Positions 7,353-15,506 of a DNA stretch of 19,867 nucleotides are shown here, piece by piece. Origin of the DNA: Candidatus Aegiribacteria sp. Its GTDB lineage: Bacteria; Fermentibacterota; Fermentibacteria; Fermentibacterales; JCC-6. The DNA lies in contig DAOWNO010000006.1 in NCBI GenBank assembly GCA_030642525.1, positions 1 to 19,867 of the forward strand, given 5' to 3'. The first letter of the stretch is position 1; every line of letters starts with the position of its first letter. The notes beneath the pieces are model-generated. The model did no database searches, was not told the DNA's origin, and was given only the letters and a program-made list of their open reading frames with translations. The translations under genes and the position numbers were made by a program.

Positions 7353-8918
7353 ATGATGAGATATACAATTGTAATAGCCTGTCTTGCGCTGCTGGCTTGC
7401 GGTACTGCTATTGCATCGGAGGATGGAGAATCCACGAGAGTCGGAATAGTACCATTCGGATATTCCGGTTCAGATGCGCGCTGGGTCAGTGAAAAACTTT
7501 TTAATGAACTGAAGAACAATTTTCAAGACAGTGAGGAATACTCTTTCATTTCAAAGGGTGATCTGGAAGATGCTTTTGAAGACCTGGGATTTAATCCATC
7601 AGATTTTGAATACGGTGTACCGCCTACATTCGTTGTGAGTGCGGGTGTTGCTCTCGGTGCTGATTTGATCCTTTATGGAAATGTTTCCCCATCAAATGAA
7701 GAATTCATGGTTTTATGGAATATCTGCATCCCGGTATCAGGGCATACTGTGAATGCGGATGCTGTTTTTGTTCCGAAGAACACTGATCCTGTCAGGCAAC
7801 TGGCTGGAGAGATGGTCAATGTTCTTTCCGAGCTTATCAGCGGCAGAATTCAACAGGCACTGGATCAGGCTGCATTCAGCATACAGATGAAAAACTGGTC
7901 CATGGCTATCATGTTCCTCAAACAGGCCCTTTCGGTTGACCCGACATTGCTGGATGCGAATTTCCAGCTCGCTGAGGTCTATCTTGAGCCTGATGTTGAT
8001 TCAGTTGACATGGCTATGCAGATATATGAGACGATCCTTTCTGAAGACGAGAATAATGCCGATGCTCTTTCTGGCCTGGGCAGCGTTTACCTTGCTCAGA
8101 ATGATGCTGAAACAGCTAAGGGATATTTCGAGAGTGCCGTAGATATTGATCCTGAAAACGCTGATGCATATCTCGGACTTGCCTCCGCATATCAGGCTCT
8201 GGGCGAGCTTGATCAGGCTGTTTCCAGTTTTGAAGATGCTCTCTCACAGAACCCGAACAATCTTTTAATTAAATTTCCTCTGAGTCTTTTATATTTCCAG
8301 CTTGGGGAATATGCAAAAGCAATTCCGTATATGGAGGAAATTCTTGCTGCTAATTCCAATATGTTTGGTTTGAGGCAGCGCATTATCCAATCATATATTA
8401 AAACGGGGCAATATGGAAACGCTGCAGATCATGTGCTGATCCTTCTTGAATCTGATTCTGGTAATTCGCAGATGATTATTTACACCGCTCAGATTGAGGC
8501 ATGGGCAGGCAGAACATCCAGTGCAGTAAGCAGGTTGGAATCTCTTATTTCAAGTACAGGCAATCGAGAGGCTTATATTCTGCTTGCTTCCATCTACCGC
8601 GACAGCGGACAGAGGGGAGCCATGCAGAGTGTATTCTCCCGTCTTAGTAACGCTTATCCAAACGATCCTCTCGCAAACTACATGATGGGTGCGTTCTATT
8701 ATCAGAGCGGATCGAACAAAGCAAGAGTATCTGAACTGATTCCGGAGAATATATCCACGTGGCAATCAGCGATCAGTGATCTTAATACCTCTATTTCCTA
8801 TCTTTCACAGGTTACCGGCTACAGATACAGCAACGCTCAGAATATGGTTCAGGCTGCCTATAATTCGATATCTCTTTGTGAGGAGAAGGTCGACAGGGTG
8901 GAAAGATACAGTCAGTAG
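7353..8918 (+). CDS. exported TPR-repeat protein with TolB/CsgG-like N-terminal domain
   Basis: About 521 residues. An N-terminal hydrophobic signal runs to about residue 21. It contains LLAC, a weak lipobox, so this may be a lipoprotein; otherwise cleavage after AIA is likely. Residues about 25-125 (VGIVPFGYSGSD near the start, GADLILYGNV at the end) fit the alpha/beta domain seen at the N-terminus of TolB, CsgG and related proteins. Residues about 160-470 hold a run of TPR-like helix pairs, for example ALSGLGSVYLAQNDAETAK and AYLGLASAYQALGELDQA. TPR arrays bind protein partners, here probably in the periplasm. GGAGG (7343-7347) precedes two adjacent ATGs (7353 and 7356); either may be used. 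The gene lies 131 nt after dinG and is followed by a strong hairpin, so it is probably its own unit. Partner and pathway are unknown. Confidence 0.8.
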   Translation: MMRYTIVIACLALLACGTAIASEDGESTRVGIVPFGYSGSDARWVSEKLFNELKNNFQDSEEYSFISKGDLEDAFEDLGFNPSDFEYGVPPTFVVSAGVALGADLILYGNVSPSNEEFMVLWNICIPVSGHTVNADAVFVPKNTDPVRQLAGEMVNVLSELISGRIQQALDQAAFSIQMKNWSMAIMFLKQALSVDPTLLDANFQLAEVYLEPDVDSVDMAMQIYETILSEDENNADALSGLGSVYLAQNDAETAKGYFESAVDIDPENADAYLGLASAYQALGELDQAVSSFEDALSQNPNNLLIKFPLSLLYFQLGEYAKAIPYMEEILAANSNMFGLRQRIIQSYIKTGQYGNAADHVLILLESDSGNSQMIIYTAQIEAWAGRTSSAVSRLESLISSTGNREAYILLASIYRDSGQRGAMQSVFSRLSNAYPNDPLANYMMGAFYYQSGSNKARVSELIPENISTWQSAISDLNTSISYLSQVTGYRYSNAQNMVQAAYNSISLCEEKVDRVERYSQ

Positions 8919-8961
8919 CAGGACTCAGAATACTATTTCTGTCTGCTGAAGCGAACATGCT

Positions 8962-8997
8962 CCGGCCGGGATGAGTTCAAATCCCGGCCGGTTCTGG
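8962..8997 (+). terminator. strong hairpin, probable terminator
   Basis: A perfect 11-bp stem, CCGGCCGGGAT (8962-8972) and ATCCCGGCCGG (8981-8991), encloses an 8-nt loop. The following TTCTGGTTC is only moderately T-rich. A weaker imperfect hairpin (8917-8947) directly overlaps the stop of the TPR gene. Together they probably end that transcript. Confidence 0.6.
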
Positions 8998-9136
8998 TTC
9001 TATCTGCAATCATCATAACGCAATTAGCATATTATTGTACTGGGCAACCTGAAGATAGCACATCCTTCTGAAGTATATTATAAATAAACAGTATTGGTTA
9101 GAAATATGCTTTCTAAAGTGCTGGAGGTTTTCAATA

Positions 9137-9556
9137 ATGAGACGTGGATTCACTCTGATAGAACTTATGATTGTTGTCGTGATCATAGGAATTATTTCCG
9201 CAATAGCGATTCCCAAATTCGGAGATATTAAAACCGATTCACAGAAATCCTCATGCAGATCAAACATGCGGAACCTCGCATCAGGAATGAACATTTACTT
9301 CGCGGAAAGGAATGTATATCCGAGACGCATCAGCGAGCTGGACTCTGTAATGCCGAACGCGTCTGAAATGCGTTGTCCTTCCGCAAGTAAATCGGTGTCG
9401 GGATCTGCCGGAAAGTACTATGTATATGGAATCGTATATTCATGGTGGGGAGTTACGTATTCCTATTATTACTCCGTCTGTTTCTATGCTTTCCCGGAAC
9501 ACGGATACATATGGAACGGAGTCCCCAGCTGGGTGCGCGGCTGGACTCCTGAATAA
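9137..9556 (+). CDS. type IV pilin / pseudopilin-like protein, aromatic-rich
   Basis: A 139-residue prepilin. A four-residue leader MRRG precedes F+1 in the class III motif G-FTLIE, with Glu+5, the signature cut and methylated by PilD. The hydrophobic assembly helix follows (residues about 5-29). Start ATG 9137 has GGAGG at 9123-9127. The globular part contains NVYPRRISELD, similar to GspG/PilE-type small pilins. Three Cys are present (SSC, MRCP, VCF). The last about 47 residues contain 17 aromatic residues, including YYY and WW, which is far above normal. The gene is isolated from the pilus operon at the right end of the window. It could be a structural pilin or a type II secretion pseudopilin; the motif is certain, the role is not. 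Confidence 0.85.
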   Translation: MRRGFTLIELMIVVVIIGIISAIAIPKFGDIKTDSQKSSCRSNMRNLASGMNIYFAERNVYPRRISELDSVMPNASEMRCPSASKSVSGSAGKYYVYGIVYSWWGVTYSYYYSVCFYAFPEHGYIWNGVPSWVRGWTPE

Positions 9557-9613
9557 ATCAGTACTTCTCATCATATACTTAAAAAGGAAAGCACAATATA
9601 AGTAATTTATCTG

Positions 9614-9957
9614 ATGAGAACTGCAGCGATCTTTCCATCTCGGAAGTTAATCTTACGTGTGTTTCAAGAGAAGCAGATAGAGCTTCAGGATAGGAGTTCT
9701 TATTACGGTCTGTGTTCTGTTTGTCGTGGCAGCAGTTTTTAGCGTCATCTAATATTAAGTATCGTGCATGATATCATTCAGGCTTCGACGATGTATCTTT
9801 GGGAAATGGTCATGCAGATAATTTCTCAGTCAGTTCAAGAGATGTGGAACTCCTCAACGCTATTGAGAAAATTGCTCCGGGTTATATGGAGCCAGCCAGA
9901 CCTTTCAGGGGGGGATGGTACAGACTGCTCGTTCCCGTAGAACCATATAACGAATAA
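9614..9957 (+). pseudogene. decayed membrane protein gene (fragments in shifted frames)
   Basis: This 400-nt stretch between the pilin and the convergent HD-GYP gene holds no intact gene but three protein-like pieces on the plus strand. An ATG at 9614 opens a short frame reading MRTAAIFPSRKLIL. The next frame (about 9687-9752) encodes a clear membrane helix, VLITVCVLFVVAAVFSVI, then a stop. The third frame (9772-9957) encodes about 61 residues ending with RPFRGGWYRLLVPVEPYNE and a TAA. Joining them needs two frameshifts of the same sense and removal of a TGA at 9769-9771. The likely original was a membrane-anchored protein. A run of seven G (9908-9914) lies in the last piece. I do not recognise the family; fragments could also be chance reading frames. 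Confidence 0.4.
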
Positions 9958-9961
9958 CGGA

Positions 9962-11542
9962 TTAACCTCTGGTCTCTGAGAATGCGGGTTTGTTCTTTCG
10001 GATGGTTATCTCTTCCAGAATTGATACGATTTCCGGATCATATATTGATCCGGATCTTCTTTTGAGTTCCAGAATTGAGTTCTCGATTGACTGATTTGAC
10101 AGATTACCGGAATAATCACTCGAAACAGACAGGATTCTAGAAATCAGAGGTATTGATTTACCTGTTAACCTTTCAGGTTTACCTGAACCATCATAATTCT
10201 CCGTTATATGTCTGATTCCCCTGACAATATCCGGTGGAAGCTTAAACTGTACTCTTGAAGTAGTTGCAGAAAACGTTTCCTGAGAGTCTTCTTCAGCCTT
10301 TTCAAGAATGGCCGCAGTTAGATGGAGCATTGCAGACATTTCCAGATCTTCCAGCGAACCATCGTCCATTCCCATCTCCCGACCGATATTACGTGCGATT
10401 GTCGCAACCTGTTTGGTGTAACCAGTCTGCTTGCTGTCAGACATATCAAGAGAATAGACCATTGCCTCCAGACATTTCCATCCACTTTTTAGAACATTAT
10501 TTCTCAGTTCAAGGTTTTGAAGAATTATTTCTGTTTGTGAGACGAATATTTCAAGCCTTTCAGCGTCAAGAGTTGTATTCAATACAGGCCATATTTCAAG
10601 AAGGAGTCCTCCTGTTCCTCTTCGTGATAATGGAGCCTGATCGGGAAGAGTCATTGTCGGAGGATAGATCAGGCTTATGTTATTCCAGCTCACTCTTATC
10701 GCTTCTGGTTCTGCAGCCCGGAACCAGAACTGTCCAAGAGTACGAAGAGCTTCAATTGGAGTTTCGAGATTTGCGAGAATGTCAGAATGCTTACCGAGTT
10801 CATTCTCCAGAAATCTTGTTCTTGAAAAGGAAAACCTTGCTCTGTCAATCAGTGCGGACAGGCCAGTCTGAATAATGAGTATAGCGGTGACACCGGCAAC
10901 GATTCCCCATTCCCAGCCGCTGGGGGAAACTGCAGCTGAATGAATTGCAGCTGGAACGAGAAAAAGAACGAACAGGGAGGGATAGATTATCGATTTGGTG
11001 TACTGTGATATGGCGTACTTGATTCCTTTATACTCTGTGAATCCGGTGAGCAGGCGTAAAATATGATTAAACAGCACAGCCATCAGTACCGCTGCCACGA
11101 GAACGCTGGTAGCCAGATAGTTGTTGGAGAGTACCTGTATTCGGTATGGCTGAAGAAGTGTTGTTGTGATTCTAAGTGACAAAAGGCTTATCATCATGAA
11201 TTTCAGAGCCCGACGGAAACAGTCTGAAAGATTTCCACCAGATCCAAGAACATAGACAAATGACCCGAGGAAAGTTGCAAGTATGAAACCGGTTTCCTGA
11301 TAAATCGAATATCCGGTTAAAGACATGTAAGCCTGAAATGCTGGAAAGAGAACCACTGGATAACCGATCGTGCGCTGACTTCTCAGTGCAACCGTGTAGA
11401 ACAGCCCCAGCCAGATGCAGAACAGAGTGAGTATTTCCCCGGTGCAGGGAGGTGCGTATCTCACAGGAAGCCAGAGAATGAGAAGGAAAATGATTGCTCC
11501 GGTAAACAGCGTTATTCCTTCCGGTCTTATTTTTTCAATCAT
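9962..11542 (-). CDS. membrane protein with degenerate HD-GYP domain
   Basis: 526 residues. About six to eight hydrophobic membrane segments fill residues 10-240. A linker or sensor-like region of about 100 residues follows, then a C-terminal domain aligned to HD-GYP. The catalytic signatures are lost. The HD pair is H407-L408 in MLHLTAA, the HHE motif is HIT at 445-447, and GYP is GKP at 454-456 within DGSGKP. The metal-binding Asp of VADTFDA is missing too. The surrounding fold sequence (ERLTGKSIPLISRILSVSSDY) is still recognisable. It therefore probably does not hydrolyse c-di-GMP and may bind ligand or regulate its partner. Its ATG overlaps the upstream HD-GYP gene by four bases (ATGA), so the two products are likely made in balance and may form a complex. 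Confidence 0.8.
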   Translation of the reverse strand: MIEKIRPEGITLFTGAIIFLLILWLPVRYAPPCTGEILTLFCIWLGLFYTVALRSQRTIGYPVVLFPAFQAYMSLTGYSIYQETGFILATFLGSFVYVLGSGGNLSDCFRRALKFMMISLLSLRITTTLLQPYRIQVLSNNYLATSVLVAAVLMAVLFNHILRLLTGFTEYKGIKYAISQYTKSIIYPSLFVLFLVPAAIHSAAVSPSGWEWGIVAGVTAILIIQTGLSALIDRARFSFSRTRFLENELGKHSDILANLETPIEALRTLGQFWFRAAEPEAIRVSWNNISLIYPPTMTLPDQAPLSRRGTGGLLLEIWPVLNTTLDAERLEIFVSQTEIILQNLELRNNVLKSGWKCLEAMVYSLDMSDSKQTGYTKQVATIARNIGREMGMDDGSLEDLEMSAMLHLTAAILEKAEEDSQETFSATTSRVQFKLPPDIVRGIRHITENYDGSGKPERLTGKSIPLISRILSVSSDYSGNLSNQSIENSILELKRRSGSIYDPEIVSILEEITIRKNKPAFSETRG

Positions 11543-13170
11543 GCCTGATGTACCGATTCGTTTTTAATTACTTTCTCAAGGGCATCAACTATCCTGGAGT
11601 CGAACTGAATTCCCTTTCCCTCTTTTATTGTTTCAATCGCGTTATCATGGTCTGCAATTGAATGATATGATCTGGCGCTTGTTATTGCGTCGAATGTGTC
11701 TGCAACAGCAACGATTCTTGCAAGAAAAGGAATTTCAATGTTTTGAAGACCATCGGGATATCCGTATCCATCGAGTCTTTCATGATGGCTTCTAATTATT
11801 TTTGTGACTTCTTCATACCCGGACAGTTCTGATACAATTCTTGCTCCTTCGGCAGAATGATCCTGGATTATTTCTCTTTCCCGTCTTGTCAGGAGACCTC
11901 TTTTTGTGAGAATTGGTATTGGAATGGCAAGTTTTCCAATATCGTGCAGGATTGCTCCTACTCTTAGAATCTGTATGTTTTTCAGGGAGAGTCTGAGTTC
12001 CCTGCCGAGTGCACAGGACAGATCCGATACTCTCACTGAATGTCCATGAGTATAATCATCCTTTGAATCCGCCAATCGCGCAAGCATGACAGCTGCCGCG
12101 AGAAATGACTTATCACTTCTCATCATATGGCCCACTGCTTCCCAGGTATGTTTGAGAAGAAGTATCAGATTATCCAGCAGATTTGATGGCATTCTGCAGA
12201 TTTCATTTTCGGTTGGCCCGCTGAATAATAGCAGGAGATCTGAATTATCCGATAGCCCTATAACAGTTGCAGTTACTTCACGAACTATGAAATTCAGTGA
12301 GATTTCGCCCTTGCCGGGAATACTTCCCGTAATTTCAGAAGACGCAACATTTTTCTGACCGTTCAGGCTCCATAGTATCCATTCAGCATTGCTTGAGGAG
12401 CGGGAAAGAATTCGTATCCGGTATTCCTCAGACTCTGAAAAGTACTCTTCGAGTGTTTCAAGAAATTCACTGAAAGTAAAAGACTCCATCAGTCTTGTGG
12501 CAAGTATGTTCTGTTGAATGATTTCTCTTATCCTTAACTGGTTTATTCTGTATTTCTTAACTATTGATCTGCCGATGAAAGAGAATCCCGTAATTGCGGT
12601 AACAGCAAGAAGAGCACCGAGAAGTTCTGCCTGTATGAGCAGAATGATTGTTATGAGAGTGAGTGGAAGGATAACAATATAAAATATCAATTGCCTGCCG
12701 ATCCTATCGGTGACAGGTGAAGCGCATTTTCTCGAGAAGAAAAGATTCAGAGTAATATCTGATATAATTACAACAGGGATGGTCATTATTATTGAAAGCT
12801 GTTGCGGGAAATTCTGCAGAAATCCCGGAATCAAGATAGAACCTGTTCTGAGAATCACAGTTACAGATATTCCTGAAATCAGATATCGCCAGAATGCTGT
12901 TTCTGATTCTTTTTTTCTAAGGAGTGAACTGAAGAGAATACATACAGTGGTAACCTCAAAAGCAAGAATCAGCGGACAGAGGAAGAATATCACAAAAATG
13001 AATATTCTGTTCATGGAGAATTCAATTGACGACGAAGTGATTATTGGATAACCGCCGGTGACAATATTCCCCACAGCAAGAACTGCAATAATCAGAATAT
13101 ATTCCGGACCAAGGAATTCGACTGATAACAGACTGCTGCAACTGAATATTTCACTGAATGGATTTATCAT
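11539..13170 (-). CDS. membrane-anchored HD-GYP domain protein (putative c-di-GMP phosphodiesterase)
   Basis: 543 residues. Several membrane helices lie within residues about 10-215. A GAF-like or unknown sensor region spans about 230-350, and an intact HD-GYP domain spans about 360-540. Visible ligands are H375 and H377 (YTHGHS), H409-D410 (LHDIGK), H438 (DHSAEGA), H462-H463 (SHHERLD), G470-Y-P472 and D491 (VADTFDA). HD-GYP enzymes hydrolyse c-di-GMP to pGpG or GMP. Start ATG 13170 is chosen over the further upstream in-frame codon because AAGGA lies just before it and it overlaps the CAP gene stop as ATGA. Upstream extension would run inside the CAP gene. It is the middle gene of a three-gene operon. 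Topology resembles its degenerate neighbour, suggesting an old duplication. Confidence 0.9.
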   Translation of the reverse strand: MINPFSEIFSCSSLLSVEFLGPEYILIIAVLAVGNIVTGGYPIITSSSIEFSMNRIFIFVIFFLCPLILAFEVTTVCILFSSLLRKKESETAFWRYLISGISVTVILRTGSILIPGFLQNFPQQLSIIMTIPVVIISDITLNLFFSRKCASPVTDRIGRQLIFYIVILPLTLITIILLIQAELLGALLAVTAITGFSFIGRSIVKKYRINQLRIREIIQQNILATRLMESFTFSEFLETLEEYFSESEEYRIRILSRSSSNAEWILWSLNGQKNVASSEITGSIPGKGEISLNFIVREVTATVIGLSDNSDLLLLFSGPTENEICRMPSNLLDNLILLLKHTWEAVGHMMRSDKSFLAAAVMLARLADSKDDYTHGHSVRVSDLSCALGRELRLSLKNIQILRVGAILHDIGKLAIPIPILTKRGLLTRREREIIQDHSAEGARIVSELSGYEEVTKIIRSHHERLDGYGYPDGLQNIEIPFLARIVAVADTFDAITSARSYHSIADHDNAIETIKEGKGIQFDSRIVDALEKVIKNESVHQA

Positions 13171-14210
13171 GATCCTTTTTTCTGTGATGTGAATATCTGT
13201 ACCATGACCAGCTGCCATTCGTATGCGCCTGAATCCACGGCACCTGCAATTCCGATATTTCGATAGGTTGGAGACATGCATGTTCTCAGATGGAAAGGGC
13301 TTATCAGGATCATAGACCAGGCCTCCTGGTATCCTGTTCCCCTTCCAATGTTTTCTCCGTATGTTTCCACTCCTTCGGGCAGAATATCCGGCAGGTTGCT
13401 GTTAAGGGGGCTGAAATGAACTGAGGTCCCTGAAAAAGCAAGAGCACCTGCTCTAATAGAAGCAATGGAATCAAGCATGCTTTCACGATGGAGGGGCGGG
13501 ATTCCTGCATTCTCTCTGAGCATGTTCATCTCATCGAGTACATCTTCAGGACATGCCGCATCTGATGCTGTTGAAGTCATGTCACCCAGCAGAACATCAG
13601 TTGCCGTGCCGCCTGATATCACGGGGAAGAGAAGGGTAATGGAAGGTCCGGATGTCGTCTGCTCCATTACCTCAACCCAGTATATTCCATGTTCCTCAGT
13701 TGAAAATATACATCTTCCTGTGGAATCCGGTATCAGATCATTCGCCTGCATTCCTGGAGTTCTGATTGCTGCCTGAGGATTCCTGAGAGTTTCGTAACCA
13801 TCGAGAATGAAGCCGGTTTCAGAACCGGTCGGAACCTCTGGTTGGATCAAGAGAGGAAGACAGCGGGAGGGAGGTGCAAGGATCATAATCTTATCTCCGC
13901 CGGCGGACCAGTCAGCGATACCGTAATATCCCCACATTCCGGACGTGTCTTCCTGAATAGAGTTCAACTCCCTGCTGTCACCCGGCAGCAATTGTACTCC
14001 GGACAATAATCCGAACCAGTGATTTGCAGCCGCCAGTACCAGTAGATTGCCTCCTGAAGGCACATATCCAAGTAATGAAATATCAGAAGCAAGGCTATCA
14101 AGTGAAGGAATGCGTACCGGTTCGCAACCAGCTTCAGTCCCCTTTGCGGGGAAGAAGACAGGAATCAGAAATGTGATTGTGACGGCAAAGCTGGATCTCA
14201 TAAATTTCAT
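13167..14210 (-). CDS. exported CAP (SCP/PR-1) domain protein
   Basis: About 347 residues. An N-terminal signal peptide (MKFMRSSFAVTI then a hydrophobic stretch to about residue 20) sends it to the envelope or outside. Residues about 25-225 form a beta-rich region of no recognised family. Residues about 230-347 are a CAP domain: the helix EDVLDEMNMLRENAG, His in SVHFSP, G285-E-N-I-G289 (GENIGRG), the SPFH motif and RNIGIAG. CAP proteins bind lipids, glycans or other ligands; bacterial YkwD-type members are envelope proteins without a settled enzyme activity. ATG 14210 is reported. ATG 14201 is an alternative, since a TATAAT lies so close that the mRNA may begin at that codon. It heads the operon with the two HD-GYP-type genes, overlapping the next gene by four bases. 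Confidence 0.82.
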   Translation of the reverse strand: MKFMRSSFAVTITFLIPVFFPAKGTEAGCEPVRIPSLDSLASDISLLGYVPSGGNLLVLAAANHWFGLLSGVQLLPGDSRELNSIQEDTSGMWGYYGIADWSAGGDKIMILAPPSRCLPLLIQPEVPTGSETGFILDGYETLRNPQAAIRTPGMQANDLIPDSTGRCIFSTEEHGIYWVEVMEQTTSGPSITLLFPVISGGTATDVLLGDMTSTASDAACPEDVLDEMNMLRENAGIPPLHRESMLDSIASIRAGALAFSGTSVHFSPLNSNLPDILPEGVETYGENIGRGTGYQEAWSMILISPFHLRTCMSPTYRNIGIAGAVDSGAYEWQLVMVQIFTSQKKGS

Positions 14211-14237
14211 TATACTTAAAATACTCCAGGATGGAAA
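14209..14237 (-). promoter_or_regulatory. possible promoter of the CAP/HD-GYP operon
   Basis: On the minus strand TTTCCA (14237-14232, 4/6) and a perfect TATAAT (14214-14209) are 17 bp apart. Transcription would start near 14202-14201, at the second in-frame ATG of the CAP gene, giving a leaderless mRNA. No good Shine-Dalgarno precedes either ATG. Confidence 0.45.
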
Positions 14238-14258
14238 ATTGAAAAGAGGGAAAACCTG

Positions 14259-15506
14259 TTGAAAATTCTTTTGGTACAATCTCCCACCGGGCGAATGGAA
14301 ACCCCCATATTTCCCCTGGGCCTTGCCTGTCTCGCCGGTCAGCTCAGGAATCACGACATCAGGGGACTGGATCTAAGTCTGTATTCTGAATTCGCAGATG
14401 TTCTGAGGAGTGAACTTGAATCGTTCAAACCTGACATTGTATGTATTTCCCTGCGCAACATTGATGACAGCACTTATCCTGTCACTTTTTCATATATACC
14501 CTCTTTTTCGGAGATCATTGATGTACTGGAACAATGGAAAGGTTCTTTACTGGTAGGGGGAACCGGTTTTTCCATATATCCTTCGATAATTCTGGATCGG
14601 TATCCTCGGATTGATTATGGTCTGCCTGGAGAAGGTGAGGATCAGCTCCCGGCGCTGTTGAATCATATTGAGCATGGTTCGAGTATTCCGGAGTGGGACG
14701 GAGGCAGATTGCTGCCCTGGGGAAAAGCCGAGCTTGATGCTGTCTCTTCTCCGGATTACACGATTCTGGACATATCACACTACTCAACTGATGATGCTAT
14801 AGGTATCCAGAGCAGACGGGGCTGCGAATTTAATTGTACTTACTGTACATATAGTTATCTCAGCGGAAAGAAATTCAGAGAAAGACCTGTATCTAAGGTT
14901 CTGGAAGATATCAGAACTCTGGAGAAACTCGGTGTTTCGCGGTTTCAGTTCGTTGATTCTGTGTTCAACGCTCCGGAGGACTATTTTGAGGAGCTTCTGT
15001 CTTCTATTGAGGCATCTGAGACGAAACTATTCTGGAGTGCGTGGCTTGATGACAAGATAACCCCTGATCAACTTGCACGAATGAGACACGCCGGAGCTGT
15101 AAAGGTAGATTTCTCACCGGACGCGATTTCTGACAGAGGTCTTCAAAGAATAGGCAAGCGGGGAAAGGCAGCGGATCTTCTTCCCGCAGTAAAGACCGCA
15201 AGAGCACTGGGTTTCCATGTAGGTATCAACTTTTTCAACGGGAACCCGGGAGAGGGATTTGGTTCATTACTCAGAAAACTCTGGTTCATGTTCAGGGTCA
15301 GACTGATGCTTGGTCCCAGAGAAACATTTGTGAATATTGGAACCATAAGAGTATATGCTCATTCCCCCATTGCATCACAGATGATAAACGAGGGACTGGT
15401 TGACAGAGACTGCGATTTCTTCGATCCGGTATTCTACAGAACCGGAGGCCCGGCAGACTGGCTTTTCAGGTTGTTTCAGAGGATTCGGAAATCCGGACAT
15501 GTCTGA
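14259..15506 (+). CDS. B12-binding-domain-type radical SAM protein
   Basis: 415 residues. Residues 1-140 have the Rossmann-like fold pattern of the cobalamin-binding domain found before many radical SAM enzymes (KILLVQSP start, GLACLAGQL, PDIVCISL, LLVGGTGFS, YGLPGEGED). The DxHxxG cobalamin-ligand motif is not seen, as is common in this class. Radical SAM Cys are C189, C193 and C196 (CEFNCTYC), preceded by QSRRG. Such proteins do methylations and rearrangements; substrate cannot be told. The start is TTG 14259 with AGAGGG at 14245-14250; no nearby ATG fits. It diverges from the CAP operon across a 48-bp gap and overlaps aroE by 8 nt, so it leads a three-gene unit. Confidence 0.82.
   Translation: MKILLVQSPTGRMETPIFPLGLACLAGQLRNHDIRGLDLSLYSEFADVLRSELESFKPDIVCISLRNIDDSTYPVTFSYIPSFSEIIDVLEQWKGSLLVGGTGFSIYPSIILDRYPRIDYGLPGEGEDQLPALLNHIEHGSSIPEWDGGRLLPWGKAELDAVSSPDYTILDISHYSTDDAIGIQSRRGCEFNCTYCTYSYLSGKKFRERPVSKVLEDIRTLEKLGVSRFQFVDSVFNAPEDYFEELLSSIEASETKLFWSAWLDDKITPDQLARMRHAGAVKVDFSPDAISDRGLQRIGKRGKAADLLPAVKTARALGFHVGINFFNGNPGEGFGSLLRKLWFMFRVRLMLGPRETFVNIGTIRVYAHSPIASQMINEGLVDRDCDFFDPVFYRTGGPADWLFRLFQRIRKSGHV

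Noticed and set aside
9034..9062. A GGGCAACCTGAAG stretch resembling part of a GEMM c-di-GMP riboswitch upstream of the pilin
   Set aside because: The conserved second half (GACGCAAAGCC-like) and pairing helices are missing.
9743..9938. An open frame of about 65 codons overlapping the decayed gene
   Set aside because: Its product is rich in Met and Trp and looks unnatural; the alternative frame ending at 9957 looks more protein-like.
10264..10875. A long plus-strand frame (about 200 codons) opposite the degenerate HD-GYP gene
   Set aside because: Its composition is Gln/Phe/Leu-rich and patternless, and it lies antisense to a gene with recognisable domains.
13171..13281. N-terminal extension of the HD-GYP protein by 37 residues
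   Set aside because: It lies inside the CAP gene, is Arg/Cys-rich, and the ATGA overlap with a nearby ribosome site supports the start at 13170.
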